The notes: a model not told the origin generated them from the letters alone. Positions 38,401-53,400 are shown, counted from the stretch's first letter. The stretch: DNA of 64,000 nt from Ophiura sarsii (GCA_035610835.1 CM069441.1:88299574-88363573); one strand, 5' to 3'. Numbers and translations: made by a program.

Positions 38401-41400
38401 CCAATGATATATTCAGTTAAACATGAATGTAATAATAAGATTCTTATAAAGTAAAGGTGATGAAGAAATGAAGACATAATTGGCAGAAAAAAGTGTCTGT
38501 GAAGCCTTTTGATGATGTTCATGAACTTGATTTCTATAAGGCGTCGAATAAACCAATCTCACCCTGTTCTACAGGGACCCGGACGACCCTTTATTAATTT
38601 GTGGGATTTTTTTGTTTAAACAATTACAATTTTACAGACATTTTTCCAAATGTTTCAAAATTTGGATTAAACATAAAAAAGGAAATCAAAAACGCCTGAC
38701 TGACCAACCGACCCTTCCTGAGAGGTTCGTTTTCTCAAAGTACAGGTGTTTTTTTTCTTTTTTTCTGTCGCCTGAAATCCTAGCTTATACTGAAAAGTTT
38801 GTTGGAACTGCAGTCAGTAATCATCTTTTACTGCTAGTTTGTGGAGATAGGCCTCATTTTTCATCTTTCACTTAAAGGGGCATTGAGAGATGTATCGATA
38901 TACTAAATGAGCAAATAACGTAAAGATAATCATCAACATAGCTCAAATCCAAAATATCATACAATTCCAACATCGCATTCATGCCAAATAAGCAAATAAC
39001 GGCACTTCCTGGTTGAGATTTGCCGCGAAAGTCCGCGTGTAAAACAATAGCATAACTTCCGAATTCAGCACTTAGTTTCAATATGATCATATCGAAACTA
39101 AGAAAATCATGAAATTTTATATGATAAACGGCGAATGTTGGTAAACTGTTTCAGGTGGTAGTTAGTATATGCCTAAGTATTACTTTGATGCAAAAAACCT
39201 GATTTCCAGAATAATTGAGGGCGCGCTCCCGTATCTCTCAATGCCCCTTTAAGTTTAGGTATGAATAAACAGGGCACTGTTCTTACAGTATGTGTTTTTT
39301 AGTTTGCAATATCAATCCATTTATATTAAAGCTGAGACAAGTCTCAGATTAAAGGTAGGTGTTCCGATTTCTTGCCCTAATTTTCAACTTGATTTTTAAG
39401 TATTCTACATGAAGGGTCATCCTTAAAATAGTAGTATTCCAAAGTTTGAATTGCATTACTCCAATGATTCTTATTTTAGAAGCAGAAAGTGACATGAAAT
39501 TTGCCCATACACAAACTAGGCAGGGGGTTGCCCACCTTTGGCGGTAATTCACTGCATTTTGGCCTATAACATCTAAATGGAACATATCTTGCGCCTAAGA
39601 TTTTACAGAAATAATGAGATAAATATGGGTTTTCTTTATATCAAAATATGTGAATAAAAAGTTTGGTTACATTTGTTTTCTAAACACATTTATTTATTCA
39701 TAACAGAGTAGCCAACATCTTGGAACAGAAGTGTGGTGTTAAACAAGGTGATATTGTCATGGTGATATTACCCAGGGTGCCTGAGTGGTGGCTGCTAAAT
39801 ATTGCATGTCTTAGGATAGGTAAGTTATTGTTTCCCACAGCCAACCAAATTCAAGTACATGTAGGTGTACAACCAGCAGCTGCTTTTTGTCCACAAAAAA
39901 AGTTGTTTGTCAATATATTGTTAATTTGAGGCTTGTCCATAATTGCAAATTACAAGCCACATTTGGGATTGGATTACCATTAAATATTATATCGAGGGTT
40001 GAGTGCCAGAAGGCCGGAACTCAAGAAATGCTATTTTGAGATAATCGACTTTCAAATATTTGGGACTCATTACAATACACTGTAGCACCCAACTTATAAC
40101 TCTAATTTTAGTCAAATTAAGAGTGGTAATGAGTTATCTCTTTATGGCTCTGAATATATACGGATTTTTTTTGTAAATATCAATTTGCCCAAAAATTGAG
40201 TTACGGCCTTCTGGCGCTCAACCCTCGATATGAATGTGTATGAGTGCAATGGTAAGAATATTTTCGTGGAAGCAAGATGAAGTGTTTCAGCTGATGAGTA
40301 GAATGGTATGTGATTTTATCTTTGACCGAAAGAAATATTGTTTCCAGGGGACTTGCACGAATGAAAACATTCATTATTGTTTTATATTACACCTTTAGAA
40401 GATTATTTGTCATAAAAAAATCAGAAACCAGTACTGACACGTAAGCTTATTTTAGGCCTAGCCTACGCCTAGAAGTTTGTGTTCTCAACTACAATGTTTG
40501 TCTTGTCTTCTGCATTTAAATTAGTCCATCAAAACCAGAAGGCAATCATAATCCATATGATAAACAGGCAGCAGAACAAACCATAGGTTTCTCAGCACCA
40601 TACCACTGCTTACGGCATATTATTTTAACCCCCTGGGGTCTACCTGTCTATCTTTCTGATTGGTTTATTACAAGATGTACTCATATGAATAGCCAATTCT
40701 AATGCAGCTTGTAAAATGTTTCACTCCCATCTTTATCAGGGATACAATTATTCTAACAATGTCTCTCATTGGTGCAATAAATGATGTATCCATCTTTTTA
40801 ACCAATCGGCCGGTAGATCTCAGGGGGTTATCCAGAAGATTGTTTGTTGGGAGACACTAATTGCGACATTATGTCAGATTCAGGTCATAGACTCTTGATT
40901 ATTAGCATCAGTGTTGTTTTCTGGCGCTGTTAAAGTGATTAATGATCTGATGTAAGTGGTCCTTCTAGACACTACTCTCTGAGCTCACATACCAAGGTCT
41001 CCTTAAGATAAGACTTGATATTTATTTATTTGAGTGGAATGAGGACAACTGTGCTTATAAGACACATAGTCTTTTAATGAGTACTTTGAGCAATGGAATC
41101 TGGTAGTCTAAGCTTGACACAAAACATCAAGTTATATTCTATGGGGAGAATGAAAAGATTAAGTATAAATTACCTCCATGCATATCTTTTTGTATATTGT
41201 TTGTAACAGGAGCTATTATGATACCAGGTACCACTATGCTAACAGCTAGAGATATACAGGAGAGAGTGCAAACGTCAAAAACCTCTGTTATGGTGACGGA
41301 TGACAAACTCGCTCCCCTTGTTGATCAGGTAAGCCAGATAAAACCACAAGAGCTTTGGTTATATACCAGTATAAGTAACTTAGGGATAGGGAAGTTGTGC

Positions 41401-44400
41401 ATTTTAAAAGCACTAAATGTGCTGTCTGATTTTGGAAAAAGTGCTTTTGGAGGCAAAAGGTGCTTTTTTGCACACAAATTTGCCATGCGTTAAAAATAAA
41501 CAAAAATGTGTGGCTATGTTGCACTTTCCGATGTTTGCACATTTATTATTCAATTGTCAAAACCATAACTTTTTTTTCATTTAAACTAAATTCAAACTAA
41601 ACATGGTCTGGAATAAACACTTTCACAGTAATGCAACATGTTGATTTTTGGTAAATGGACAGTATTTTTTACATTTAGACACCTTTTTTATGGGCTTTTG
41701 CGCTATAGCGCATTTTCTCTATCCCTAGAGTAATTCGATTAACTCTATGTTTTGTGGTTTTTTTGTATCTTTTTCTGTTGCTATCTCCTTTTGTTTTGAT
41801 TTTTGTGCGCCCACTTCCAGCTGTGATATTTTTGTAAAGCGCTTATATTGCGTGGGGGCATATAATGTCATCCCGTGGGTTTTTCATGATCATGCAGGGT
41901 TTTTGGTAGGAATACAAAGGTTTTGCACTAAGCTTCAAAATAAGATACAGCGCCAATTTTTCGGAGCATGTCTTCATGTATTTGTATGCAAATTAGACAT
42001 ATGCCCCCACACGTTTAGAGAATGTTTTGTTATAGGGTGCTTAAGAATGTGTTTTATTGTTATTATTTCAACTTGAGCAAGCTTTTATGTCTTGAACAGA
42101 TATTTAGAATTTTTTTTGAATATATCATTGTATCCCTTATGCATAGGTTGCTAGTGATTGCGAGACGTTAACTTCCAAGTTGCTGGTGTCACAGTCAGGT
42201 GCTACAAGGTAAGTTTTCTGTAGTTCAAGTCTAGACTGGGTTCCCGCGTCCCTCTATATGGCCGCCATCTTAAAAAATGGCGGACCAAAAATAGGGACTG
42301 GGAAAATTGTACCTCCAAAAAGTGTGCGGTTACTCGTGGAATTCCACGAGTATTAAGCATATATGAATATTCATACCAATATCGAGCATGCGCATTTGTA
42401 CACATTAACAACAGAAATAGCATCCGATTGGTCCAATTCAAAGGCAGTGCATCAAACGATCGTCACGTTGCGCCACAGGGATGCAAATCGTGCGCCCTAT
42501 TGCATCATGCGGTGTACAACACTGCATGGTGCGTGAATAAGCTCATGTTTATTCACAAGTTTATCAGCGCACACTTTTGGAACTGTATTTTTTCCAGTCT
42601 TCACATTGGAGCACCCTCGCAGGGGCCGTGTATTTAATAGGGAAGACATGAGGATCTAGTCTAGTTCAAGTCTAACAATGCCATTCAAAAGCATTAGGGC
42701 TGCTATTTCTCTTGAACAGATTTGCTTCGACAATGTAGATTATTTAAAATATTTTCCTTGTAGTGATTAGCCATTTGATTCTTGCATTTATTTTACGTTA
42801 ATAAATGTGTATGTGTTTTTCAAGATTGGAAATGGGAAAATCAATGCATGCATGCTGATGTTGATGTGTGAATAATGGCACAAGCCCGTAGGGGAGTGCT
42901 ATTGTTAGTGTATCAACATTTGCGCAAGTGCATTGACATTTTTATAATTATTCCAGAAACGAAACATACGCATGTATTGACCTAATTCATACACGACAAT
43001 GCAAATCAAAATTTACAATTTAATGCATATTTTTTTATCCCTTTACTAATAAAGAAAAACATCAAAGACATGTTAACAAGTTTTATATCACCCACAGTAA
43101 ACATCTGCGAATCTGTGCTGCATGAACAATGAATCAAAACAAAGAGTGTAGTGCGCGCATGTACGGCATGCACACGGAGTACAATTAGAGACTTTCAATG
43201 CACTCTGTGTATTTAGTTGCCTGCCTTCTGATTGGCTTCTAACTACTTAGAGTGTATGAATAATATGCCTGCGAAGTGCTATTTGACACTTTCAATGAAC
43301 TCAGCGTATTCTAGTTCGCTGCTTTCTGATTGGTTCGATACTACTAATTGTGTATGAATTAAGTTCAACTATAGTCTGCAGCAATTTTATGTATATTTCA
43401 TTTCAGAGATGGGTGGAGCGATTATATAGAATTATTTGAGAGTGCCTCTGAAAATCACATTGTAAGTATTAAACTTGACTACTGGTTGGTATTAAGTGTA
43501 TGGTATGATGAGTTTCTTGATTAAAGTTCATAGGGAGTGGAAATATCTTACAAATTCATTGTGAATCCAGGGAAAAGAACCATTGTATTTCACTTTGATT
43601 ATTGTGGATAGTTTTTGGTTTGACCAGGCGTAGACATCCTAATCAAATTTCTTAAAAGATCTCATAATCATTATAAAGATCCTCCAGGTTTACCCTAAAT
43701 TCTGCCAAAGGGCTCAGCATACTCCAATACAACACTCTACCTCTTTCACACTCTCACACTTGCATATTAGTGTTAATGATAAAATACGCTGGTTCCCCGC
43801 GATCATTACACCAAGAAAACACATAGATCAGAGCCAATATAACGCAGTACGTATCAGCTACACCAGGCTGAATCTTTCTCTTCTTACTAGTTGCACTCAG
43901 CCCCTGCGATGGGCTTAATATGAAGACCAAAATTCATGCTGGAAGTTTGAAATGATCAGCTTATAATGATCAAGACTATATTTCATGGTATTTCATTCAG
44001 AATAACATCGCACTGCATCCATGTTCATCTCGTGATGGGCATTATGATTGTGTACCTCGCATGGCGCAGAATTAGGATCACAGATTCATAAACAGTCTTT
44101 AGTTTGAATAATCTGGTGGATTATTGTTGCTATTGTGCATCAAAGATGTACATGCAGTTCACAAAAAAAGCCCACTTTCCAGAAAAGTTCTTTTCCTTAC
44201 CCTGGATTTGGTTTACCATTGGTGGACATGCATACTGTGGGATTCAGTCTACATCACCAACGGGTAGGGGAGTCAGCACCTCTGGGAGAGGATGGCATTT
44301 TAAACAATAACATCTCAGATTCAAAGGTTCTATGTAGGGCATTGCCAACTGAGCATTTCAGAGAGAAAACAAATGTTAGGCCTATTGAACTTAACATTGG

Positions 44401-47400
44401 TCAAACACTGACAATGACATATTGATGTTTGTTTGTGTATCCCAACAAGTGTGCTGATACTAAGAGCAGTGATCCCATGCAGATCTACTTCACTAGTGGT
44501 ACAACAGGGAAACCTAAAATGGCAGAACATACACATGCTAGCTATGGACTTGGACACATTATCACTGGCAAGTAAGTATAGGATGGTCTTTTTTTGTTTA
44601 AGCCCCCTCCTCCTCCTCCCTTAGGCATTTCTGACCTACCCTAATTTTGAAAACTGACAAAAAAATGTTTACTGTACAAATGAATACCGACCCTAATTTT
44701 GGAAATCCCAGAATTCTTTTCTTCTCCAGAATTTTGCTTTCCGGAAATACACAACTAAACTGTTTCTTTACTCTGCTAAACTGTCTTAAAACTTGAATGA
44801 ATTGATTTAATAGTAAAATATTCACATCACATCTTATTTTAATAGCAACTATTATACATCATTCGAATGTGATTCGATTCATAAAAAATCCAAAAGAAAT
44901 CCGACCTAACCAGTGATCGATTTATGTGAAACGAAGTGTGTAGCAAATTGTTGTCAAATTGCAACCGTTTGTTAAAAATGATAAACTGGTACATTGAAAT
45001 GCATAGTCCCTAAGTTTAGTGTCTTTACATCATCATCAAGCAATTTCTGCATTTATACTCAAAATTATTTTTGTTAGCTTTGTTCAAAAAAATGGATACA
45101 ATTGTAATGTAATGATACAATTGTAATACAATTCCCTAGGAAAAAATGTGATTTTTTTTACCTCCAAAATCATGAAAATCACATTTTTGGCACTTTTTGG
45201 CACTTTTTGGTCAATAATTCAAAAAACAAAATAGATTTTCAAAAAAAAAAATCAGTTCCTAGGGAATTGTTTTAGGAATATAATAAAACTAGCATGACAA
45301 CATTTGACAAAATATATTTTGAGTTATCTTTGCAGAACCTAAAATGGGTCAAAAACGTTTTTTGTAATTTTCTCCAAAATGGTCAATTTCATGATCATGG
45401 TTGGATTCATTAAACCCTTTTCTGCAAAAAAATGTATACTTTTATATAGATCAAATGAATAATGAAGAAGTTACGGCAGTTTTACGGAGGCTATACCTGA
45501 AGGTGCACAGCCCCCTTAAGGATAAAGTGAACTTCATGAGTAGGTCCAAGGCTTGCATCAATTACACACTAGAATTAAGCATTTTTAGACAACCTTATTA
45601 ATATTTATGAACCAAGACTTGAAAATGCTTATGACCAGAAGTACACTTTTTCCAACATTCCACGTGGCTATTGGTTTTACCAAATACAAAACAGATTTGT
45701 TGAAACCTTTGCCAACTTTAAAGGTCTATCTCAAGGATTACTGAACCAGTACAAGGCATGTTTGTACTTATTTTAATGCATTTGTCATGATGGTCCCAAA
45801 TATGGTAATTAAATTCAACAATTTTGACATTTTTGAAATGAAACATTTTGTGAAATTTTGCAATGTCGTCTGCAGACGCCTGCTGCGTGGAAAGTGTTAA
45901 CCATTCAATTCCTGGATTTTAGATATTGGTTGGATCTGACCCCAACAGACCTTCATTGGAATATGTCAGATACAGGTTGGGCTAAGGCTGCTTATAGCAA
46001 CATCTTTGCACCATGGATTCAAGGAGCGTGTGTATTTGTTCTGCACAGTGCTAAGTTTGATGCAAAAGAAACTCTCCAGGTATATAACCATATTTATATT
46101 CAAAGGTGTGTGAGCCAATGAAATCTAAAATTTAGATGGTATCAGAAAAAGGTTCAAATTTTTCTCATTACACCCTTGCAAAACTTAAGGCATGAGAGAT
46201 GTTTTCATATGCAACCCAATATGAGTAAATGAGGCACAATGCGGCAGTAGCTAATTTGATCATCCATGATTTGATTTAAGAGCACAAATGCGGTACACGG
46301 TCACAATAACTCAAAATCATAAAAGTCTTATTTCTAACGAAAAAGTCTTGGAAATAAAGTACTATAGGATATAGTACAATTTGAGGTATTTAATTTTCAT
46401 TTACTCTATTGATTTGTTAATAAAACCAACACTTTAAACAGTCATAACTTGTATTTGATGTTTTGCGACAATGTGATTTTCAATCGTCTGTAACTTTGGT
46501 TAGAAATAACTTAATATCCATATGTCTCTCATTGTGCCTCATTTACTCACGTTGGGTCACATATGTGTTTCATATCTACTGACAGAAAAAAAGAAAAGTT
46601 TCCTTTGGATGCTAAGTAGTGAATTTCGTGGTTAACCGCGCCAGAAATGTGTTCAGTGCTCGTTGGGCAAATTTGAAGTGAGTTGATGTGCCGTCATGAA
46701 TAGAAAACACCATCATGTGAAAAACGATTGGTTCACACACCTTTGACTGTGCATAACTATATCGTCGCTGTTCTGTCAAAACAGTGTATTGTTTTTTTGC
46801 CCTTCAGCATGTATAAAGTAAAACTGCCCAACGGTTATGTTAAGAAAGTGTTGCCTTTTCAGGGGCAAGAGCACTTACAATGTACAAGGTATTGATAGAT
46901 GTGTTTTTGGCCCTTGACCATGTTTAGAGCAGACTGCCCAAAGGTTATACATAGGAAGTATTACTTTATACCTGCTGAAGGGGCGAGATGGAGATACAAG
47001 GTTTTGATAAAACAGAAACGATATTTAAAATTTTAATGAAAGAGGAGTAAAATATTACTATGCCAAGTAATATTTTACCCTTATTTAATATATATATTTG
47101 ACTGACATCGACTACATTCTATCCGTCGATAACCTTTTAGGTACTGGTTAGATCTGACCCCCACCGATGTTCACTGGAACATGTCCGACACAGGATGGGC
47201 TAAGGCGTCGTGGAGTAACTTATTCGGTCCCTGGACACAAGGTGCCTGCATATTTGTACATTATGCTCCCAAATTTGATGTGATTGAAACTTTACAGGTA
47301 GGAGTGAGAGGAATATTGGTGTTTATAGGTGCAGGGTGGTCGACTCATATGATTTGAAGATGAGCATGACAAAATGTGATCATTGTTCATTCTCCTCTTC

Positions 47401-50400
47401 TTCTTATCCAAATGGATTCCCGTATCCATGTCGTGTATCTCTGTGTTTTCTCTGTGTCAAATTTTGGCTCCCTCCCAGACAATCACATGGTTTTGATCTG
47501 CTAAGAGGAGAAACAGCTATGAACAATAACAGTGAGTACATTTTTGGATTTGTTAAAAGACATTTCAAATTATTTGTTGCAAATTTCGATCCTGATGAAC
47601 TTATTCAAACAAAAAACAGTTTTGATAAGACTTTGAGGAGGATGAACACAATTTTTGAGCATAAAAAGTATTTGAAAATCTTGATCAGTCAAAATGGGTT
47701 TGAGATTGTTTGCCTGATGTCTAGTCTAGTGTTGCACGTATGACAATCAGTTACCTCTTCTGTGCATGGGTCGTTTCCTTCTTTTCTATTATGTTCTGTT
47801 TGGTGATTTACATCTTTTCTTTTTCATCGTGCATTTATTGGTTTTGTGTATGTGGTGAATTTCTTTTCTCTGATGTTGTAATCCACACTTTTCTGTTTAT
47901 CTGTGTGTTCTTGTCTTCTACTTTTTGGTGTGTATGATTCGTGGCGATATGGGCATCTGTTTTCTCTCTGATGTGGTTGTGGTATTTCTTATTTCACTTT
48001 ACCCAACTGCTTGTTTACGAAACCCCTCATCAATGAGATGTTTAATTTGAGATAAAAAGAAAGCACACCATATATGACTCCCATCATCAAAATGGTGATT
48101 CAAGTATGTTTATTCGAAGGAGTATGTTTAGAAAAAATATAATGCAAAAAGAATTACTTTTAAATATTGTCCAGAGAAAAAGATATACATAAAACCAATC
48201 ATGATTGCCGTGTATCTTTTTTTTCTTCTTTTTTTTGTAGTGGGACTAACTGTATAAACGAATGATACGTTACTACATAACAGCTGTAACTCGGTATCGG
48301 TCCGGGTCGTGGTCACGTTTGATACGTCTGAACAAACAAAAGTCATCAGTGGATGCTTATGCTATCGAACTATTGAGGTTCTGTGTGAGAGTCTGTGTAA
48401 CACCTGTGACGTACACAGGGTAGTAACCTGCCATCGTCAATATATATGATACAAATAATACATGCTTAGAAACTCTATATCTTGTTTCCTGGGCAACATT
48501 AAAGGGTAACTCATGTTGTATTTTGTTTTTTACAATATCCCCCATTGAATAAAACGTACTTGAATCACCAGTTTGGTTCACCTTTAAGCTTTAGAGAAAG
48601 TAAATAGGGAATCATGCCTGTCCTAACACAAGAAACATTAAATCAAGATTTCTTTTTGTTCCACAGATTTTAGACAAATACCCTATCAACACCTTGTGTG
48701 CCCCACCAACAGCCTACCGCATGATGATTCAAGAAGATCTCAGTGTGTATGACCTGAAATCAATCAGACACACGCTCAGTGCTGGAGAACCACTGGTAAG
48801 ACAAATGTTTCACATACTTACAGTTTACTCCTTTTCAATTTCAATCTATTTATTTTAGGCATATTTATCTGTAACATTTGATCATGTTATTCACATTTCG
48901 CTAATTTCACCTGGTTTATCAAATAACCCATGATTATTTCAATAATCCTGTGTGACTGTGTTCGCTGTGCCCACAACTCATCGCGTGACATTAACATGCA
49001 GTGAAGTCTTTGTTTCTGCTGCCCAACACGGATGCACTCGTGACAGTTTGCTATCAAACCGTGGACACTGCTCCCACCGCGAACTGTCCTCGGTCTCGAT
49101 AGTTGCGGACGCATGCAAACGGTTTGTAGATGAATATGGCTAGGATGCCTTCTATTGTCATAGTAATTGTTGCTATTTGTCATATTTATACACAAAACAT
49201 CCTTGGTTAGGCGTAGATATTCAGATGTCCATGTTTGGATAGCACCAAACATGCATCCACGTTAGAAGTAAACATATGTAGGGGTGTACTGTCATATATC
49301 CTTTAGTTGTGTACATGATGAAACTGAATTCATCTGCAATGATGTGGTGTTTCTGTGAGGTGGGTGGTAACTATTATCTCTTCCAACCCATGTTATACTC
49401 TATTTGGCTTCCTCTGGACAGTGACGTAACTTAACAGACGCAGCTTTTACGCACATGTATGTATCTTCCTTCTTTCAACGCTCGTGTGTATACGCCAGCG
49501 TTTCAAGTAGGCGCGCACGTTATGTGCTGCAATTGGTAGAATATGCAGTTACGTCACTGTCTCGTGATGGCCAAATAGAGTATAGATTCACATCATCCTC
49601 TTATATTTAGATAAGATCCAATTAAATTGCTCCAACTCTCATAGTTGCTTAAGAATATACTAATTTCATTTATCACTATATTCCAATAAGTACCATAATT
49701 GTTGGCTTTCCCGGATTTTATGTCCGTGTACTGTTTTATTACAGAATCCTGAAGTAGTAGATGATTGGAGGAAGAGAACAGGGTGCACCATACGTGAAGG
49801 TTACGGACAAACTGAAACAGTGAGTTACATTATTAAAGGCCATGTCAGTTGTGTACTGTACTCACACCTTGAATGTGTCCTGATTGTATTGATTAATACA
49901 ACTGTTCATTTGTAAAACTAAGTCAATTGCAGGTATATTGCAAAATATTTCATTCTGCTACAAAACCTTTTGCTCTTGTAGAACAAGAACTCCCAGTTAT
50001 TCAAATGTTGACACAAATTGTAAACAACAACAAATCTCCTCCCTTTATAAATCGGCGAATCCAGCCAGTTCTTCGAATAAAATTGTGTTATTTAGCACAC
50101 ACACACAATGTGATGACCATGTACACTTTTAGGTATAAAATAAGCCCTACCCCAAACTATATATTAAATCGGTCTCATAATATATAGTGCATATCGGCTG
50201 AAAATCAGCCCAAAACCAATCAAATTGCCGTTTGGCAATCAAAACCACCAACACCCATCATATAAGAATAAAATCACACCCATTATATAAGAATACATGA
50301 TATTTGTGTGTGTGTTAAATTCTTGTATTCACTTCTTATCCTGATATTTATAACTTAACTCCTCGCAAGTCAAAATGTCTTGTGTTACTATATGTCACAT

Positions 50401-53400
50401 CATTAATGTGACCAGGAGAGTAACAGGTGACAGACTGAGTGAGTAAGTTACCCATCCTGGAAACAATTGAATTTATGAAACACAAAGAAAGACATTTTAA
50501 CAGGTGCAAACTTATATGAAATATTATATCAAGGAGCAACTAAAAATGTTTTTATCTTATACGTACATAGACTCTTCTTGTGGGATCGTTCCTATGCGTA
50601 AAACACAAGCCTGGTTCCATGGGTAAGCCAGCTCCAGGCTATGATGTTGATATCATAGATGAGGAGGGAAAACCTGTCGGGATCGACCAAGAAGGTTACA
50701 TTGGAGTCAAGGTGAAGCCTAACAGACCAGTTGGCTTATTTACAAGATATGTGGTGAGTATTGGATGGCAGATATTTCAGCTCCACATATTTTGAAACAT
50801 AGTACCGTATTATCCCTATTAAGCGCCCATCCCCGTTTTTCTCAATGACTACCAACAAACAATCCCTTATAAGCGCCCACCTTTTCAATTACCATAGCAC
50901 TGTACAACAACAAATTTTGCCACGGCGTCCTTCATTAATCATCAGTACCAGTAAGCCTGGTTCGATTGCAGCTGCCGCCCGGTCTCCCTGATGCGAGCCG
51001 CCATCTTTGTTTTTTATTCATGACTTAAATACAACATCGCGCATGCTCAAAACTACTGAGAATAAACGAAGTTTTTGGAAGGGCACTTGAAGCTTGTTGT
51101 ATTGACGTCAGGTAATGTGGCCACAGTGAGACCACTGCGATGCCGCAATTTTGATTTTCCCCCCAAATTTTAAAACAGTTTACTTTTCGATCGTACATGG
51201 TTTTCCGCTAGTGCAACCTTGCTGAATTCAACAGTGTTTACGATAAATGAGTTTAAAAAAGGTAACTTAATAAGCGCCCACCCAAAATGACTTTGCTAAC
51301 CGCACTGGGCGCTTAATAGGAATAATTCGGTATGTGAAGTGTTAATGAAGTGCAAATCATATGTAATTTTCACATCAATCATGTCTGTATCACTGATAAT
51401 CTTTTTGTAAATAGTTAATTTAAATAATAATAAAAATTAAAAATTAAATAAGTTAATATTAAGGGGGACTCAAGGAAGTTTTTGATTTGATTTTTTGAAT
51501 TTTGTGAGTGCTGTATTTATTGGTGTAAAAAGTGAGGAAAAAAGTGGAAACTTTTTTTGTTGGCACTTTTTAGTCAAAATTTCAAAATATATTAGATAAG
51601 GTTAAGAAATGAGAAATTCGTCCCTAAGTTAGGGTCTTTACATCATCATCAAGCAATTTGGTCATTTTTACTCAAAATTATTTTTGTTAGCTTCGTTCAA
51701 AAAAAAATGGGTCTAAAAAGTGAATTTTGTGATTTTCTCAAAAATCAACATTTTGGGTCAAAATTGACGCCAAATTTGGATTCTCTGATCCATTTACTTT
51801 CCAAAAATGTATACTTTTATATGCATTTGAGTCATGGTTTAATAATTACAGCACTCACAAAATCCAAAAAAACACTTTCTTGAGTCCCCCTTAAACAAGA
51901 AATAGAATAAACTAAAAACAACAAGCAAAAATACTAAGAAAAATACAACTTTTACATAAAACATTGGAGGGTAAAACATGTTCTTTAAAATGGGCGAATA
52001 GACATGAACATCATCTCAACTATTGTACATTATCATCAAACTCTCCCACAGAATGATCCTGAAAAAACTGCAGCATCCTTTGTTGGTGATTATTATCTAC
52101 CTGGAGACAAGGCCACCATGGATAGTGAGGGGAATCTGTGGTTTGTTGGTAGAAGTGATGATGTCATCAAATCGGCTGGGTAAGTTGGTACATGAGCATA
52201 GGCGTAAATCCTGGGGGGGGGGGGGGGGGGGGGGTTATATCTCCCCAATATTTGACCTAGGCAATCATCCCTCCAATGTTAAGCATAATATAATGCTCAC
52301 TGTAATAGAAATGTCTAATTTAGAACAAATTAAGCTAATTTCAGGCAATTTTTACAATAAAAGCCAACATCTGTAATAGCTGCCGTATGTTGTACACTCT
52401 GGTGCTATGAGGTGCACCCTTGTAAAAATGAAAATACTATCTAACACATGGTAGCCACTGTAGATTGGGCCTTGTGGCTCCAAACCCTCGATTTCTTCAC
52501 ATAAAGGTATCTGCAAATGTATGATTGGCATATATCCAAGCATTTTCAAGCAAAATGTCAATAAATTAAAATGTTATTGACATATTAATAAATATTAATT
52601 GAGCGATGGATTTATTTAGGGAGTATTAACATTGATGCAGTCACCATTACATGAAAAGTAGTATAGTTTAATCAGTTCCAAATAGGTGAGAAATATACGT
52701 TCTTTATCTCTCCAGGCACAAAAGTAATCCAAGCGTATCTGCGCTATTTTGGCATACGCAAGCGTCACACATACAATGTGCTATGTCACGCCATGCTAGC
52801 GTTTTGCGCACGCACGCTTTTCTAAATTCATACGCTGCTCTGTAAGCAGGTTGGCCAATTTGGAACTGACTGAAATATAGTTGTATGTGCTTGTATCTCA
52901 TGTGTGCATGACCATTTCATGTTTTGACAGTTATTCCAGGTTGAATTATGATGCATCAATCCATTGCTTGTATCCAAAATGATATACTAATTATTGTTCC
53001 TTGTCACTATAGGTATCGCATTGGACCATTTGAAGTGGAGAGCGCCCTCATTGAACACCCCGCAGTAGCCGAGTCTGCTGTTGTCAGCTCTCCAGATAAA
53101 GTTAGGGGCGAGGTGAGTAGTTGTATATCCTAGGGGGAGATTCCAAGGGGACTATATTTTAATCAGTTCCAAATTGGCGAAAAATATGCGGACAGTAGTG
53201 ATATGGTGTAATAAGCTCCTCCATAAATAAATGATATTATTTCATCTGTATTTCATGAAATATCTTACACTTATTTCTCCCCATATCTCTCTCCCTGAAA
53301 CTATGTGGCATAATAACTGTGATATTAAAGGTATATGACCCGATCACTTTTTGGGGGCAATGATTTTTTTTTTCACATCAAGATATTTTGGTATCAGAAG

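Noticed and set aside
45923..46079. Exon 8a as a pseudoexon or retrocopy
   Set aside because: It is intact, has correct splice sites and phases, and matches 8b in length; expression is still unverified.
47336..47743. 135-codon open frame between exons 8b and 9 as a nested gene
   Set aside because: No domain recognised, no good Kozak or splice context, and it lies inside an intron. The GAGAAACAGCTATGAA near 47506 that recalls a cloning-vector primer is too short and imperfect to signal contamination.
48887..49252. 121-codon minus-strand frame in ACSM intron 9
   Set aside because: No motif and no splice support; overlaps an equally open plus-strand frame, which suggests chance.
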